A DNA stretch of 64,000 nt, from contig JBBQAO010000009.1 in the NCBI GenBank assembly GCA_038316355.1, positions 1-64,000 of the forward strand, read 5' to 3'. Below are positions 27,758-36,062 of the stretch, in pieces. Position 1 is the first letter of the stretch. Each line of letters begins with the position of its first letter. Made by a program: the position numbers and the translations under genes. The notes under the pieces were generated by a model. It searched no databases and was not told the DNA's origin. It saw only the letters and a program-made list of their open reading frames with translations. This DNA is from Ga0077527 sp038316355 (GTDB lineage: Bacteria; Pseudomonadota; Gammaproteobacteria; Burkholderiales; SG8-41).

Positions 27758-27820
27758 TTGACTCCCTTCCGGGGTTTCACTTACACTTCATTTACAGATT
27801 AGATTTAGTCTAAATATCTG
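27758..27820 (+). promoter_or_regulatory. Rubrerythrin promoter with an operator-like palindrome at the start site
   Basis: TTGACT (27758-27763), an 18-bp spacer and TACACT (27782-27787) give a sigma-70-like promoter with an expected start near 27794. Exactly there begins CAGAT (27795-27799), then the perfect palindrome ATTTAG-T-CTAAAT (27803-27815), closed by ATCTG (27816-27820). The 6-1-6 geometry recalls Fur/PerR-type or Rrf2-type operators, and the position over the start fits a repressor site. The repressor is not in the window. Confidence 0.6.
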
Positions 27821-27895
27821 TGGAGCATGGTTTGCCGCGGTACGCGCTTTGTATTCGCAGTATATAAGTAAACTATTGTTTTTAAAGGAGTTTTT

Positions 27896-28315
27896 ATGCA
27901 GCTCAAAAATTCGCAGACCCACGGAAACCTGAAAGCCGCGTTTGCCGGCGAATCCCAGGCCAACCGCCGTTACCTCTACTTTGCAGCCAAAGCCGACGTC
28001 GAAGGTCAGAACGATGTGGCGGTGGTGTTCCGTTCCACCGCCGAAGGTGAAACCGGCCACGCCCACGGCCACCTGGAGTACATGGAAGCCTGTGGCGACC
28101 CCGCAACCGATCTGCCGATCGGCCGCACCCGCGAGAACCTGAAGGCCGCGATTGCCGGTGAAACCCACGAGTACACCGACATGTACCCGGGCATGGCGAA
28201 AACCGCGCGCGACGAAGGTTTCGGCGAAATCGCCGACTGGTTCGAAACGCTGGCCAAAGCCGAGCGTTCGCACGCCAACCGTTTCCAGAAAGCCTTGGAC
28301 GCACTGGCCGACTGA
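27896..28315 (+). CDS. Rubrerythrin (diiron domain only)
   Basis: A 139-residue ferritin-like four-helix protein. Diiron ligands are visible in AAFAGESQANRRYLY, STAEGETGHAHGHLEYM, IAGETHEYTDMYP and LAKAERSHANRF. The C-terminal rubredoxin domain of classical rubrerythrin is absent, so electrons must come from a separate partner. It reduces peroxide in the cytosol. It has a strong ribosome site (AAGGAG) and its own promoter/operator, ends at an intrinsic terminator, and is followed by an Fe-S protein and DUF3501, a recurrent neighbourhood. Confidence 0.95.
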   Translation: MQLKNSQTHGNLKAAFAGESQANRRYLYFAAKADVEGQNDVAVVFRSTAEGETGHAHGHLEYMEACGDPATDLPIGRTRENLKAAIAGETHEYTDMYPGMAKTARDEGFGEIADWFETLAKAERSHANRFQKALDALAD

Positions 28316-28337
28316 TCAGGCATGTTGTTTGTGATGG

Positions 28338-28366
28338 AAAGAGGCGCGCCTGCGCCTCTTTCTTTT
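28338..28366 (+). terminator. Intrinsic terminator after rubrerythrin
   Basis: Stem AAAGAGGCGC (28338-28347), loop GCCT, stem GCGCCTCTTT (28352-28361), then CTTTTC. Rubrerythrin is therefore mostly monocistronic and the following Fe-S gene needs its own promoter or read-through. Confidence 0.85.
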
Positions 28367-28469
28367 CTGACGCTGCAACTATTGAAAGCCCCATAAAATA
28401 ATGACAAAAACATGCCCTTGCCCAGGTTGTCACGTTTTTGGAAAACATCGATAAACGGTACTGCTCACC

Positions 28470-29834
28470 ATGACTGTACGCGAAGGTAGTCTCGAGGCCC
28501 CCACCAGGCACCCGCTGGACTGGCAATCGGCAGATTTTTACGACGAAGGCAAACTCAACCACGAGCTTGAGCGCGTTTTCGACATCTGCCACGGCTGCCG
28601 CCGCTGCGTGAATCTGTGCACGGCCTTTCCCAGGCTGTTCGATCTGGTCGATGAAAGCCCGACGCTGGAAGTCGACGGCATTCCCAAGAAGGATTACTGG
28701 GAAGTCATTGACCGCTGTTACCTCTGTGACATGTGTTACATGACCAAGTGTCCGTACGTGCCGCCACATGAATGGAATGTGGATTTCCCGCACCTGATGC
28801 TGCGTGCCAAGGCGGTCAAATTCCGCAAGGGCGAAACCTCATTCCGCGACAAGCTGCTGTCGAGCACCGATGCGCTGGGCAAGCTGGCGTCGATCCCGGT
28901 GGTGGTGCAGATGGTCAATGCTGCGAACAAGTCCGCACCGGTGCGCAAGGTCATGGACAGCGTGCTCGGCATTCACCAGGATCGCGTGCTGCCCGAGTAC
29001 AACAGTGCGAAATTCCGCACGACGGCGAAACCTGATGCTTCGTTTCCGGTCAGGGACGGCAAAACTGCGCCGGGCAAGGTCGCGATATTTTCGACCTGTT
29101 ATGTCAATTACAACGAGCCGGGCATCGGCCATGACCTGGTGAAAATTCTCGCCCACAACGAGGTTCCCGCGATCATCGTCGAAAAAGAAGCCTGCTGTGG
29201 CATGCCCAAGCTGGAACTGGGCGACCTCAAAGCCGTGGCACGCAACAAGGAACTGAATATCCCCGTGCTGGCGAAACTGGCACGTGAGGGGTACGCCATT
29301 CTGACCGCAGTGCCGTCGTGCACGCTGATGTTCAAGCAGGAACTGCCGCTGATGTTCCCTGATGATGCGGATGTACAGGCGGTGGGCGAGGCGATATTTG
29401 ATCCCTTCGAATACCTGGTGCTGCGCCACAAGGACGGCCTGCTGAAAAAAGAATTCAGCCGGCCGCTGGGCAAGGTGTCGTACCACATTCCCTGCCACCT
29501 GCGGGTGCAGAACATGGGGCAGAAGACGCGCGAACTGCTGGAAATGATCCCGGATACGACTGTCACCACTGTAGAGCGCTGCGCCGGCCATGACGGCACC
29601 TGGGGTGTCAAGAGCGAGTACTTCGAGCAGTCGATGAAAATCGGCCGCCCGGTGTTCCGCCTGATGAACGACGCCGCGCCGGATTACATCAGCTCCGACT
29701 GCGCAATCGCCGGCCGCCATATCGAACAGGGGATTAATGAAAGCAAGGCGAGTGACGGTAAGGCTGACCCGGACCGCGGCGCAGCGCAAAAACAGCATCC
29801 CATTACATTGATACGCATTGCCTACGGACTTTGA
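28470..29834 (+). CDS. Heterodisulfide-reductase/GlpC-like Fe-S oxidoreductase
   Basis: A 454-residue protein. Two [4Fe-4S] motifs near the N-terminus: CHGCRRCVNLCTAFPRLFD and CYLCDMCYMTKCPYVPPHEW. Two CCG-type domains follow: one with CYVNYNEPGIGHD and CCGMPKLELGD, the second with CHLRVQNMGQKTRELL and CAGHDGTWG. This is the HdrD/GlpC architecture, which passes electrons from a flavoprotein to quinone or disulfides. In this setting it is a good candidate for the electron donor to rubrerythrin, but that is inference. The DUF3501 gene follows nine bases on. Confidence 0.85.
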   Translation: MTVREGSLEAPTRHPLDWQSADFYDEGKLNHELERVFDICHGCRRCVNLCTAFPRLFDLVDESPTLEVDGIPKKDYWEVIDRCYLCDMCYMTKCPYVPPHEWNVDFPHLMLRAKAVKFRKGETSFRDKLLSSTDALGKLASIPVVVQMVNAANKSAPVRKVMDSVLGIHQDRVLPEYNSAKFRTTAKPDASFPVRDGKTAPGKVAIFSTCYVNYNEPGIGHDLVKILAHNEVPAIIVEKEACCGMPKLELGDLKAVARNKELNIPVLAKLAREGYAILTAVPSCTLMFKQELPLMFPDDADVQAVGEAIFDPFEYLVLRHKDGLLKKEFSRPLGKVSYHIPCHLRVQNMGQKTRELLEMIPDTTVTTVERCAGHDGTWGVKSEYFEQSMKIGRPVFRLMNDAAPDYISSDCAIAGRHIEQGINESKASDGKADPDRGAAQKQHPITLIRIAYGL

Positions 29835-29842
29835 TACCCGCC

Positions 29843-30427
29843 ATGCCCCACATTAGCCAAGACAGCCTGATGCCGCTCGAAACTTACGCCAGGGTGCGGC
29901 CTGAATTCCGTGCCAAGGTGATTGCACACAAAAAAGACCGTGCCATCCAGCTCGGTGCAAACGTGACGCTGATTTTCGAGGATGAGCTGACCATCCGTTA
30001 CCAGGTGCAGGAAATGCTGCGCGCGGAAAAGATTTTTGAGCAGGCCGGCATTGTTGACGAACTGGAAGCCTACAACCCGCTGATTCCGGACGGCAGCAAC
30101 TGGAAGGCGACCATGATGATCGAGTATCCCGATGAGAACGAGCGCCGCATCAAACTTGCGCAACTGATCGGGGTCGAGGATCGCGTCTGGGTGCAGGTTG
30201 CCGGATGTGACCGCGTGCATGCTATCGCGGACGAAGATCTGCAACGCGACAACGGGCAGAAAACGTCAGCCGTGCATTTCCTGCGCTTCGAGCTTGCCGC
30301 GACCATGGTTACTGCATTGCGTGGCGGCGCGGTGCTGGCGATGGGGGTGGATCATCCGAACTACGCCGCGACTGTCGTCCGGGTCGGGGATACGCTGAGC
30401 GCATCGCTGCTCGCCGATCTCGCCTAG
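29843..30427 (+). CDS. DUF3501 protein
   Basis: A 194-residue protein: LETYARVRPEFRAKVIAHKK, LIFEDELTIRYQVQEMLR and WKATMMIEYPDENERR are typical of DUF3501. Function unknown. ATG 29843 is used; TTG 29831 overlaps the previous stop but adds residues not seen in the family. It is consistently encoded with rubrerythrin and the HdrD-like protein, so a role in the same peroxide or redox process is inferred. Confidence 0.85.
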   Translation: MPHISQDSLMPLETYARVRPEFRAKVIAHKKDRAIQLGANVTLIFEDELTIRYQVQEMLRAEKIFEQAGIVDELEAYNPLIPDGSNWKATMMIEYPDENERRIKLAQLIGVEDRVWVQVAGCDRVHAIADEDLQRDNGQKTSAVHFLRFELAATMVTALRGGAVLAMGVDHPNYAATVVRVGDTLSASLLADLA

Positions 30428-30475
30428 ATTGTCACGGGTGCCCGCGCCGGCGCCTGAGGCAGTACAATCCACGGC

Positions 30476-31015
30476 GTGAAAACCATACGTTTCAGATTCG
30501 CATGCTGGCTGGCCGCCGGCTGGCTGGTTGCCGGCCCGGCGCTGGCCCAGTGGGATGGCTGGGATTACGCATTCGACCGTGAAATCAAGCCTTGGGCCGA
30601 GATGCAGCAGCAGATCCCGGTTTATCCCGTGGATAACAACCTGATTCCGCTGGATGTCGGTTCCGCCACTTCCCATCGTTTTTTTGTCGACAGCAAGTCG
30701 GTATCTACCGGCACCGACGGCGTGGTGCGCTATACGTTAGTGATCAAAACCGCCGGCGGTGCAAGCAATGTGTCCTTCGAGGGCATTCGCTGCGAATCCC
30801 GGGAACAGAAATATTACGCCATCGGGCACAATGACCGGACTTGGGCCCGCGCCCGCAGTCCGCAGTGGCGATACATAGAATTCCAGAACATCAATGCACA
30901 GCACATTACGCTCTATGGCGAATACTTTTGCCGCAGGAAAATAATGGTGGAATCGGCCGGGCAGATTGTGCAGGCCTTGCGCCGTGGACCCGCGCGGGCC
31001 CCGACCGTCGACTGA
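30476..31015 (+). CDS. CNP1-like secreted protein
   Basis: A 179-residue protein starting at GTG 30476. A signal peptide (about 1-25, ending PALAQ) precedes a CNP1-like domain: WDYAFDREIKPWAEMQQQIP, KSVSTGTDGVVRYTLVI. Two cysteines (in GIRCES and EYFCRRK) probably form a disulfide. Function unknown; named after a Neisseria cryptic protein. It converges on proB with a 9-bp gap. Confidence 0.85.
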   Translation: MKTIRFRFACWLAAGWLVAGPALAQWDGWDYAFDREIKPWAEMQQQIPVYPVDNNLIPLDVGSATSHRFFVDSKSVSTGTDGVVRYTLVIKTAGGASNVSFEGIRCESREQKYYAIGHNDRTWARARSPQWRYIEFQNINAQHITLYGEYFCRRKIMVESAGQIVQALRRGPARAPTVD

Positions 31016-31024
31016 TTTGCTCTG

Positions 31025-32161
31025 CTAGAGCAGTACCAGATTATCGCGGTGTATCAGTTCCGGCGCGTCGACGTAGCCCAACTTGACCTCAATCTGGCCG
31101 GACGGCGTGCGCAGGATGGCGCAGGTGTCGGCGTAGTTGTAATTGATCAGCCCGCGGGCGATTTCCCGGCCTGATTCGTCCAGACAACTCACCACCTCGC
31201 CACGCTCGAAGTCCCCCGTCGCGGCGCAGACGCCGACCGGCAGCAGGCTTTTGCCGTCGATCAGCAGCGCTTTTACTGCACCCGCATCCAGAGTGACCCG
31301 GCCGCGCACCTGCAGGTGGTCGGCCAGCCATTGTTTGCGCGCGACAACCGTTGCCTGCTGCGCGAGCAACTGGGTACCGAGACGTTCTCCGGCGGCAAGC
31401 CGCAGCAGTACATCGGGTTCACGTCCCCAGGCGATGATGGTGTCTGCGCCGCTGCGCGCCGCGCGTTTGGCCGCGAGGATTTTGGTCAGCATGCCCCCGC
31501 GCGCAATGGCGCTGTCTGTCGATCCGGCGATGGTTTCCAGGTATGGATCACCGGCAACGCCGTCGGCGATGGGTTTGGCACCGGGATCCTTGCGCGGATC
31601 CGCGCTGTACAGCCCGCGCTGGTCGGTCAGGATCACCAGCGCGTCGGCTTCGATCAGGTTCGCGACCAGTGCGGCCAGGGTGTCGTTGTCGCCGAATCTG
31701 ATTTCATCGATCGCCACCGTGTCGTTTTCGTTGATGACCGGGATGACGCCCAGGTCGAGCAGGGTTCGCAGGGTCGAACGCGCATTGAGGTAGCGTTTGC
31801 GGTCGGCGAGATCTTCGTGCGTCAGCAGGATCTGTGCCGTCAGCAATCCGTGGCTGCGGAAACAGGACTCGTACACCTGGACCATGCCCATCTGTCCGAC
31901 GGCTGCTGCCGCCTGCAGTTCATGCAGCGCATGCGGTCTGCGGGGCCAGCCCAAGCGCTGCATGCCTTCGGCAATGGCGCCGCTGGAGACCAGCACGATC
32001 TGTCGTCCGTCACTTTGCAGGCGCGCGATCTGTTCTGCCCAACCGGTCAGTGCGCCATGATCCAGGCCCTGTCCGGCATTGGTCACCAGGCCACTGCCGA
32101 CCTTGACCACCAGCCGCCGCGCTTTTTTGATGACGGATTCCATGGCTGGTTGCGCGCTCAT
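31025..32161 (-). CDS. proB: Glutamate 5-kinase
   Basis: A 378-residue kinase: an amino-acid-kinase domain (RRLVVKVGSGLVTN, VSSGAIAEGM, INENDTVAIDEIRFGDND) and a C-terminal PUA domain (about 285-370). It phosphorylates glutamate in the first step of proline synthesis. ATG 32161 overlaps the obgE stop (ATGA), which favours it over downstream Met codons. Part of rplU-rpmA-obgE-proB. Confidence 0.96.
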   Translation of the reverse strand: MSAQPAMESVIKKARRLVVKVGSGLVTNAGQGLDHGALTGWAEQIARLQSDGRQIVLVSSGAIAEGMQRLGWPRRPHALHELQAAAAVGQMGMVQVYESCFRSHGLLTAQILLTHEDLADRKRYLNARSTLRTLLDLGVIPVINENDTVAIDEIRFGDNDTLAALVANLIEADALVILTDQRGLYSADPRKDPGAKPIADGVAGDPYLETIAGSTDSAIARGGMLTKILAAKRAARSGADTIIAWGREPDVLLRLAAGERLGTQLLAQQATVVARKQWLADHLQVRGRVTLDAGAVKALLIDGKSLLPVGVCAATGDFERGEVVSCLDESGREIARGLINYNYADTCAILRTPSGQIEVKLGYVDAPELIHRDNLVLL

Positions 32162-33216
32162 GCGGCGTCGGCGTCGGCTTTCCGTTGCGTCGTTGTTTTG
32201 CGCCCGGCGCTGTTTTCGACGTGTTCCATCACCGCAAATGTCATCGCCCGGCATCCTTCTCCTGTCAGCGCTGAAATATTAAAGCTTTTGCGTTTGATGC
32301 CCAACTTTTTCAGCAGCGCCTGCACCAGTTTGCCGCGCTCGGCTTCGGGAATCAGGTCGAGTTTGTTGAACACCAGCCAGCGTGGCTTGCGATACAGGGC
32401 TTCGTCATATTTGCGCAGCTCGCGCACCAGGGCCTTGGCGTCGCGCACCACATCGGCTGCGGGGTCGGGCGGCATGACATCGATGATGTGCAGCAACAGC
32501 CGCGTGCGCGCGAGGTGGCGCAGGAACTGGTGGCCCAGTCCCGCGCCTTCGGCGGCACCTTCGATCAGCCCCGGGATGTCGGCGACGACGAAACTGCGGT
32601 TATCGTCGACGCGCACCACGCCCAGATTGGGCTGCAGGGTCGTAAACGGATAATCAGCAACCTTCGGCCGTGCCGCGGAGATCGCGCGGATCAGCGTCGA
32701 TTTGCCCGCATTGGGCAGACCGAGCAGGCCGACGTCGGCAAGCACCTTCAGCTCAAGCTGAAGATAACGCGAAACACCGGGGCCGCCGACGGTGAACTGC
32801 CGCGGCGCACGGTTGGTGCTGGATTTGAAGTGCAGGTTGCCGAGGCCGCCGTTGCCGCCCTGGGCCAGCGTCACCCGTTCACCGTCATGTGCCAGGTCAA
32901 ACAGGATTTCGCCGGTCTCGGCGTCGCTGACCACGGTGCCCACGGGCATGCGCAGTACGATGTCCGCCGCGGCGCGGCCGAAACAGTCCGAGCCCATGCC
33001 TTTCTGGCCGTTTTTTGCACGGTGGATGCGGGCGTAGCGATAGTCGATCAGCGTGTTGATGTTGCGATCGGCCACGGCAAAAATGCTGCCGCCGCGACCA
33101 CCATCGCCACCGTCGGGTCCGCCGCGCGGCACGAATTTTTCGCGACGGAAACTGGCAACACCGTCGCCACCCTTGCCGGCATGCACTTCAATCCGCGCTT
33201 CATCAATGAATTTCAT
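32158..33216 (-). CDS. obgE: GTPase ObgE/CgtA
   Basis: A 352-residue GTPase. The Gly-rich OBG domain (MKFIDEARIEVHAGKGGDG to about 158) precedes the G domain with GLPNAGKST (P-loop) and DIPGLIEGAAEGAGLG (switch II). It functions in 50S ribosome assembly. ATG 33216 has GGGGA upstream. An intrinsic terminator lies between rpmA and obgE, so expression depends on read-through or a separate promoter. Confidence 0.97.
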   Translation of the reverse strand: MKFIDEARIEVHAGKGGDGVASFRREKFVPRGGPDGGDGGRGGSIFAVADRNINTLIDYRYARIHRAKNGQKGMGSDCFGRAAADIVLRMPVGTVVSDAETGEILFDLAHDGERVTLAQGGNGGLGNLHFKSSTNRAPRQFTVGGPGVSRYLQLELKVLADVGLLGLPNAGKSTLIRAISAARPKVADYPFTTLQPNLGVVRVDDNRSFVVADIPGLIEGAAEGAGLGHQFLRHLARTRLLLHIIDVMPPDPAADVVRDAKALVRELRKYDEALYRKPRWLVFNKLDLIPEAERGKLVQALLKKLGIKRKSFNISALTGEGCRAMTFAVMEHVENSAGRKTTTQRKADADAA

Positions 33217-33228
33217 GGCATTCCCCAA

Positions 33229-33256
33229 ATAAAAAAGCCCTGTCGTTCAACAGGGC
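33229..33256 (-). terminator. Intrinsic terminator between rpmA and obgE
   Basis: Read on the minus strand: GCCCTGT-TGAACG-ACAGGGC, then TTTTTTATTT. The 7-bp stem plus T-run makes a standard terminator, limiting ribosomal-protein transcription into obgE-proB. Confidence 0.85.
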
Positions 33257-33279
33257 CTCTTCAGCACTACAGCAAGAGA

Positions 33280-33537
33280 TCAGGCGGGAACGACGCTCAC
33301 GGTCTGACGCTGTTGCGGGCCCTTGTGCGCGAACTGCACACGACCGTCGACTTTGGCGAACAGCGTGTGGTCGCGGCCGATACCGACGTTTTCGCCGGGG
33401 TGCATGCGCGTGCCGCGCTGACGCACGATGATGCTGCCGGCGGGGATCAGTTCACCGCCGAAACATTTGACGCCGAGGCGTTTTGCCTGCGAATCGCGAC
33501 CGTTACGGGAACTGCCGCCTGCTTTTTTATGTGCCAT
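33280..33537 (-). CDS. rpmA: 50S ribosomal protein L27
   Basis: An 85-residue L27 with MAHKKAGGSSRNGRDSQAKR at the N-terminus and GTRMHPGENVGIGRDHTLFA. Its N-terminal tail reaches the peptidyl transferase centre. It begins directly with the mature-type sequence, without a Firmicutes-type cleaved extension. Twelve bases after rplU. Confidence 0.98.
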   Translation of the reverse strand: MAHKKAGGSSRNGRDSQAKRLGVKCFGGELIPAGSIIVRQRGTRMHPGENVGIGRDHTLFAKVDGRVQFAHKGPQQRQTVSVVPA

Positions 33538-33549
33538 GGTGTGTGCTCC

Positions 33550-33861
33550 TTAGCCCGCGATGCCGGTGATTTCGAGCTCGGTGAAATTCTGCCGGTGGCC
33601 CTGGGTTTTGCGATAGTGCTTGCGCCGGCGCATCTTGAAAATGTGAATCTTGTCGCCGCGTCCCTGCGACAGCACTTTGGCTTTGACAGCGGCACCCGAC
33701 AACAGCGGGGTGCCGAGTTTGACGCTGCCGTCTTCGGCAATCATCAGAACCTGGTCGAGAGTGACTTCCGACCCGACTTCGGCCGTCAGTTGTTCGACCT
33801 TGATTTTGGTGCCAGCGCTCACGCGATACTGTTTGCCGCCGGTCTTGACTACCGCATACAT
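33550..33861 (-). CDS. rplU: 50S ribosomal protein L21
   Basis: A 103-residue L21 (MYAVVKTGGKQYRVSAGTKI, FKMRRRKHYRKTQGHRQNF). First gene of rplU-rpmA behind a near-consensus promoter. The 5' leader is short, about 30 nt. Confidence 0.98.
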   Translation of the reverse strand: MYAVVKTGGKQYRVSAGTKIKVEQLTAEVGSEVTLDQVLMIAEDGSVKLGTPLLSGAAVKAKVLSQGRGDKIHIFKMRRRKHYRKTQGHRQNFTELEITGIAG

Positions 33862-33899
33862 GGAAAACCTCTCTCAGCTCGGACTACGGAAAGCCCGCG

Positions 33900-33928
33900 A
33901 TTATACAAGTCGGAAGCGGATGAGTCAA
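33900..33928 (-). promoter_or_regulatory. Sigma-70 promoter of rplU-rpmA
   Basis: On the minus strand TTGACT (33928-33923), 17 bp, TATAAT (33905-33900). Near-consensus and correctly spaced, 39 bp before the rplU ATG, as expected for a highly expressed ribosomal operon. Confidence 0.85.
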
Positions 33929-34064
33929 AACTTCCGGACAGTCATTTCCCGGTAAATAGTCCAGCAAAATCAATGGATTGCAGATGATTGCCGGGCTGCG
34001 TCAGCGGCCGGCACTGTGCCCGGGGTTTCGCGATGTTGTTATCATCCCGGTTTTTGCCCGCTCC

Positions 34065-35033
34065 GTGTTCCTCGAAAACCTCAGCAAACTGCTCGCCGCC
34101 GACATGCACGCCGTGGATCAGGTGATCCGCGATCGCCTGCATTCGGAAGTGGCGCTGATCCGCCAGGTGGCTGAATACATCATCGGCGGCGGCGGCAAAC
34201 GGCTGCGCCCGGCGCTGGTGCTGCTGTCCGCCGGAGCGCTGGGTTATCGCGGTACTGCCCACCATACGCTGGCTGCCGTCGTCGAGTTCATCCATACCGC
34301 AACGCTGCTCCATGACGATGTGGTCGATGAATCGGCGCTGCGGCGCGGGCGCCCCACGGCCAATACCCTGTTCGGCAACGCGGCGTCAGTGCTGGTCGGT
34401 GATTTCGTCTACTCCCGTGCGTTTCAGATGATGGTGAACGTCGATGACATGCGTGTGCTGCGGGTGCTTGCCGACGCGACCAACGTCATCGCCGAGGGCG
34501 AGGTGCTGCAGTTGATGAATTGCCGCAATGCCGATATCAACGAGGCCAGCTACCTTCAGGTCATACGCTACAAAACGGCCAAGTTGTTCGAGGCCGCGAG
34601 CCGGCTCGGGGCGCTGCTGGCGGGGGCGCCGCCGGCGGTGGAAGAGGCGATGGCGGCCTATGGCAGTCATCTGGGCACGGCATTCCAGCTGATTGATGAT
34701 GTGCTGGATTATTCCGGGGACTCCGGCGCCATTGGCAAAAACGTGGGTGATGATCTTGCCGAAGGCAAGCCCACCCTGCCGTTGATCCGCGTCATCCAGC
34801 ATGGCGCCCCTGAGGAGGCGGCGCTGGTACGCGCTGCCCTGGTATCCGGCGGGCTGGATGACCTGGATCGTGTGATGGCGGCGATCCGCTGCTCCGGGGC
34901 GCTGGACTACACACGCCGGCAGGCCGAGGCAGAGGCGCGCGCGGCAGGCGTGGCATTGGATTCGATTCCATCCACGCAGTACCGGGATTTTTTGTTACAA
35001 TTAACGGAGTTCGCGGTGACGCGGACGCATTGA
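34065..35033 (+). CDS. ispB: Octaprenyl diphosphate synthase (polyprenyl synthetase)
   Basis: A 322-residue trans-polyprenyl synthase: first Asp-rich motif LLHDDVVDESALRRGRPT, second QLIDDVLDYSGD. It makes the ubiquinone side chain at the membrane. GTG 34065 is chosen: the frame is open to ATG 33978, but a -10-like TATCAT at 34040-34045 would place the transcript start after that ATG, and 322 residues is the usual length. Divergent from rplU. Confidence 0.95.
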   Translation: MFLENLSKLLAADMHAVDQVIRDRLHSEVALIRQVAEYIIGGGGKRLRPALVLLSAGALGYRGTAHHTLAAVVEFIHTATLLHDDVVDESALRRGRPTANTLFGNAASVLVGDFVYSRAFQMMVNVDDMRVLRVLADATNVIAEGEVLQLMNCRNADINEASYLQVIRYKTAKLFEAASRLGALLAGAPPAVEEAMAAYGSHLGTAFQLIDDVLDYSGDSGAIGKNVGDDLAEGKPTLPLIRVIQHGAPEEAALVRAALVSGGLDDLDRVMAAIRCSGALDYTRRQAEAEARAAGVALDSIPSTQYRDFLLQLTEFAVTRTH

Positions 35034-35062
35034 AGGGCACGCGCAACGTGCCCTTCTTGTTT
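35032..35062 (+). terminator. Intrinsic terminator overlapping the ispB stop codon
   Basis: GAAGGGCACG-CGCAA-CGTGCCCTTC followed by TTGTTTG. The 10-bp perfect stem starts inside the ispB TGA (35031-35033). Confidence 0.85.
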
Positions 35063-35083
35063 GCAAAACTTGTTTGTGAAAAT

Positions 35084-35160
<77 letters not shown>

Positions 35161-35226
35161 CGATTTTCTGGATGCCGTCCGGTCGACTCTGACCGGAGTG
35201 GTCTTTCCAATCCCGGAGTGTTACTG

Positions 35227-35760
35227 ATGGCCCGCGTAGCCTATGGCGACGAGAACAGCAGTCCGACCGTGCGGACGCTGGCGGATCAGATTCGCAAGGA
35301 GCGCGACGGGCGCATGCTCAATCTGTACAGCATGTTGCTCAACGCACCGCCGGTGGCCCAGGGCTGGCTCGCGCTGTTTACCGCGATTCGCCAGCAGTGC
35401 ACGCTGCGCGGGGACTACCGCGAACTGGTCATTTTGCGCGTGGCGTTGCTGAACGGCGCTTCTTACGAATATCAGGTACACGTGCCGTTTGCGCTGCGCG
35501 AAGGTGTCACCCAGGAGCAGCTCGACACGCTGGATCGCTGGCAGGATTCCGGCGTGCTGACGCCTGCGCAACGGGCGGTGCTGGCCTATACCGACGCCAT
35601 GACGCGGGACATCCATGTGCCCGACGCTGTTTTCGAGGCCTTGCGCGGGCATTTCAACCAGCGCGAAATCGTCGAACTGACGGCGACCATCGGGGGCTAC
35701 AATCTGGTGTCGCGTTTCCTGGAGGCACTGGCCGTGGACCCGGAGTCGGCGCACGCTTGA
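35227..35760 (+). CDS. Carboxymuconolactone decarboxylase/AhpD-fold protein without the catalytic cysteines
   Basis: A 177-residue all-helical protein of the CMD/AhpD fold (RGDYRELVILRVALLNGASY, EYQVHVPFALREG, LTATIGGYNLVSRFLEAL). AhpD-type enzymes carry CxxC in the helix before the conserved His; here the corresponding stretch is GASYEYQVH with no cysteine, so peroxidase/disulfide chemistry is unlikely. ATG 35227 is ten bases after GGAG. Function unknown. Confidence 0.8.
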   Translation: MARVAYGDENSSPTVRTLADQIRKERDGRMLNLYSMLLNAPPVAQGWLALFTAIRQQCTLRGDYRELVILRVALLNGASYEYQVHVPFALREGVTQEQLDTLDRWQDSGVLTPAQRAVLAYTDAMTRDIHVPDAVFEALRGHFNQREIVELTATIGGYNLVSRFLEALAVDPESAHA

Positions 35761-35822
35761 CGTGCGCCCCGCGCAGCGGCTGGTCGCCGCCCGCGCCAGG
35801 TTGTCCGGCAGTTGAAGCATCA

Positions 35823-36053
35823 ATGGCCAAGATTCTGCTCATCGCAATTGCTTTCGCGGCAGTGTTCTGGCTGCTGCGCAACCATCGCCGGCGAGCGGAT
35901 CGCAGTGCAGAGCCGCCTCCGGACCCGAAGGCCGAAGACATGGTGGATTGCGCGCATTGCGGCTTGCACCTGCCGCGGGGCGAAGGCATTGTGTCCGGAT
36001 CCCGCTACTTCTGCTCCGCGGAACATGAGCGGGATTTCCGCGCAAAACGCTGA
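35823..36053 (+). CDS. PP0621-family small membrane-anchored protein
   Basis: A 76-residue protein with one N-terminal helix (AKILLIAIAFAAVFWLL) and a cytoplasmic tail containing MVDCAHCGLHLPRGEGI and SGSRYFCSAEHERDF. The Cys/His pattern (CxxC plus CxxxH) suggests one zinc-binding knuckle. It lies immediately before pilS, as in many betaproteobacteria. Function unknown. Confidence 0.85.
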   Translation: MAKILLIAIAFAAVFWLLRNHRRRADRSAEPPPDPKAEDMVDCAHCGLHLPRGEGIVSGSRYFCSAEHERDFRAKR

Positions 36054-36062
36054 GCGCACCTG

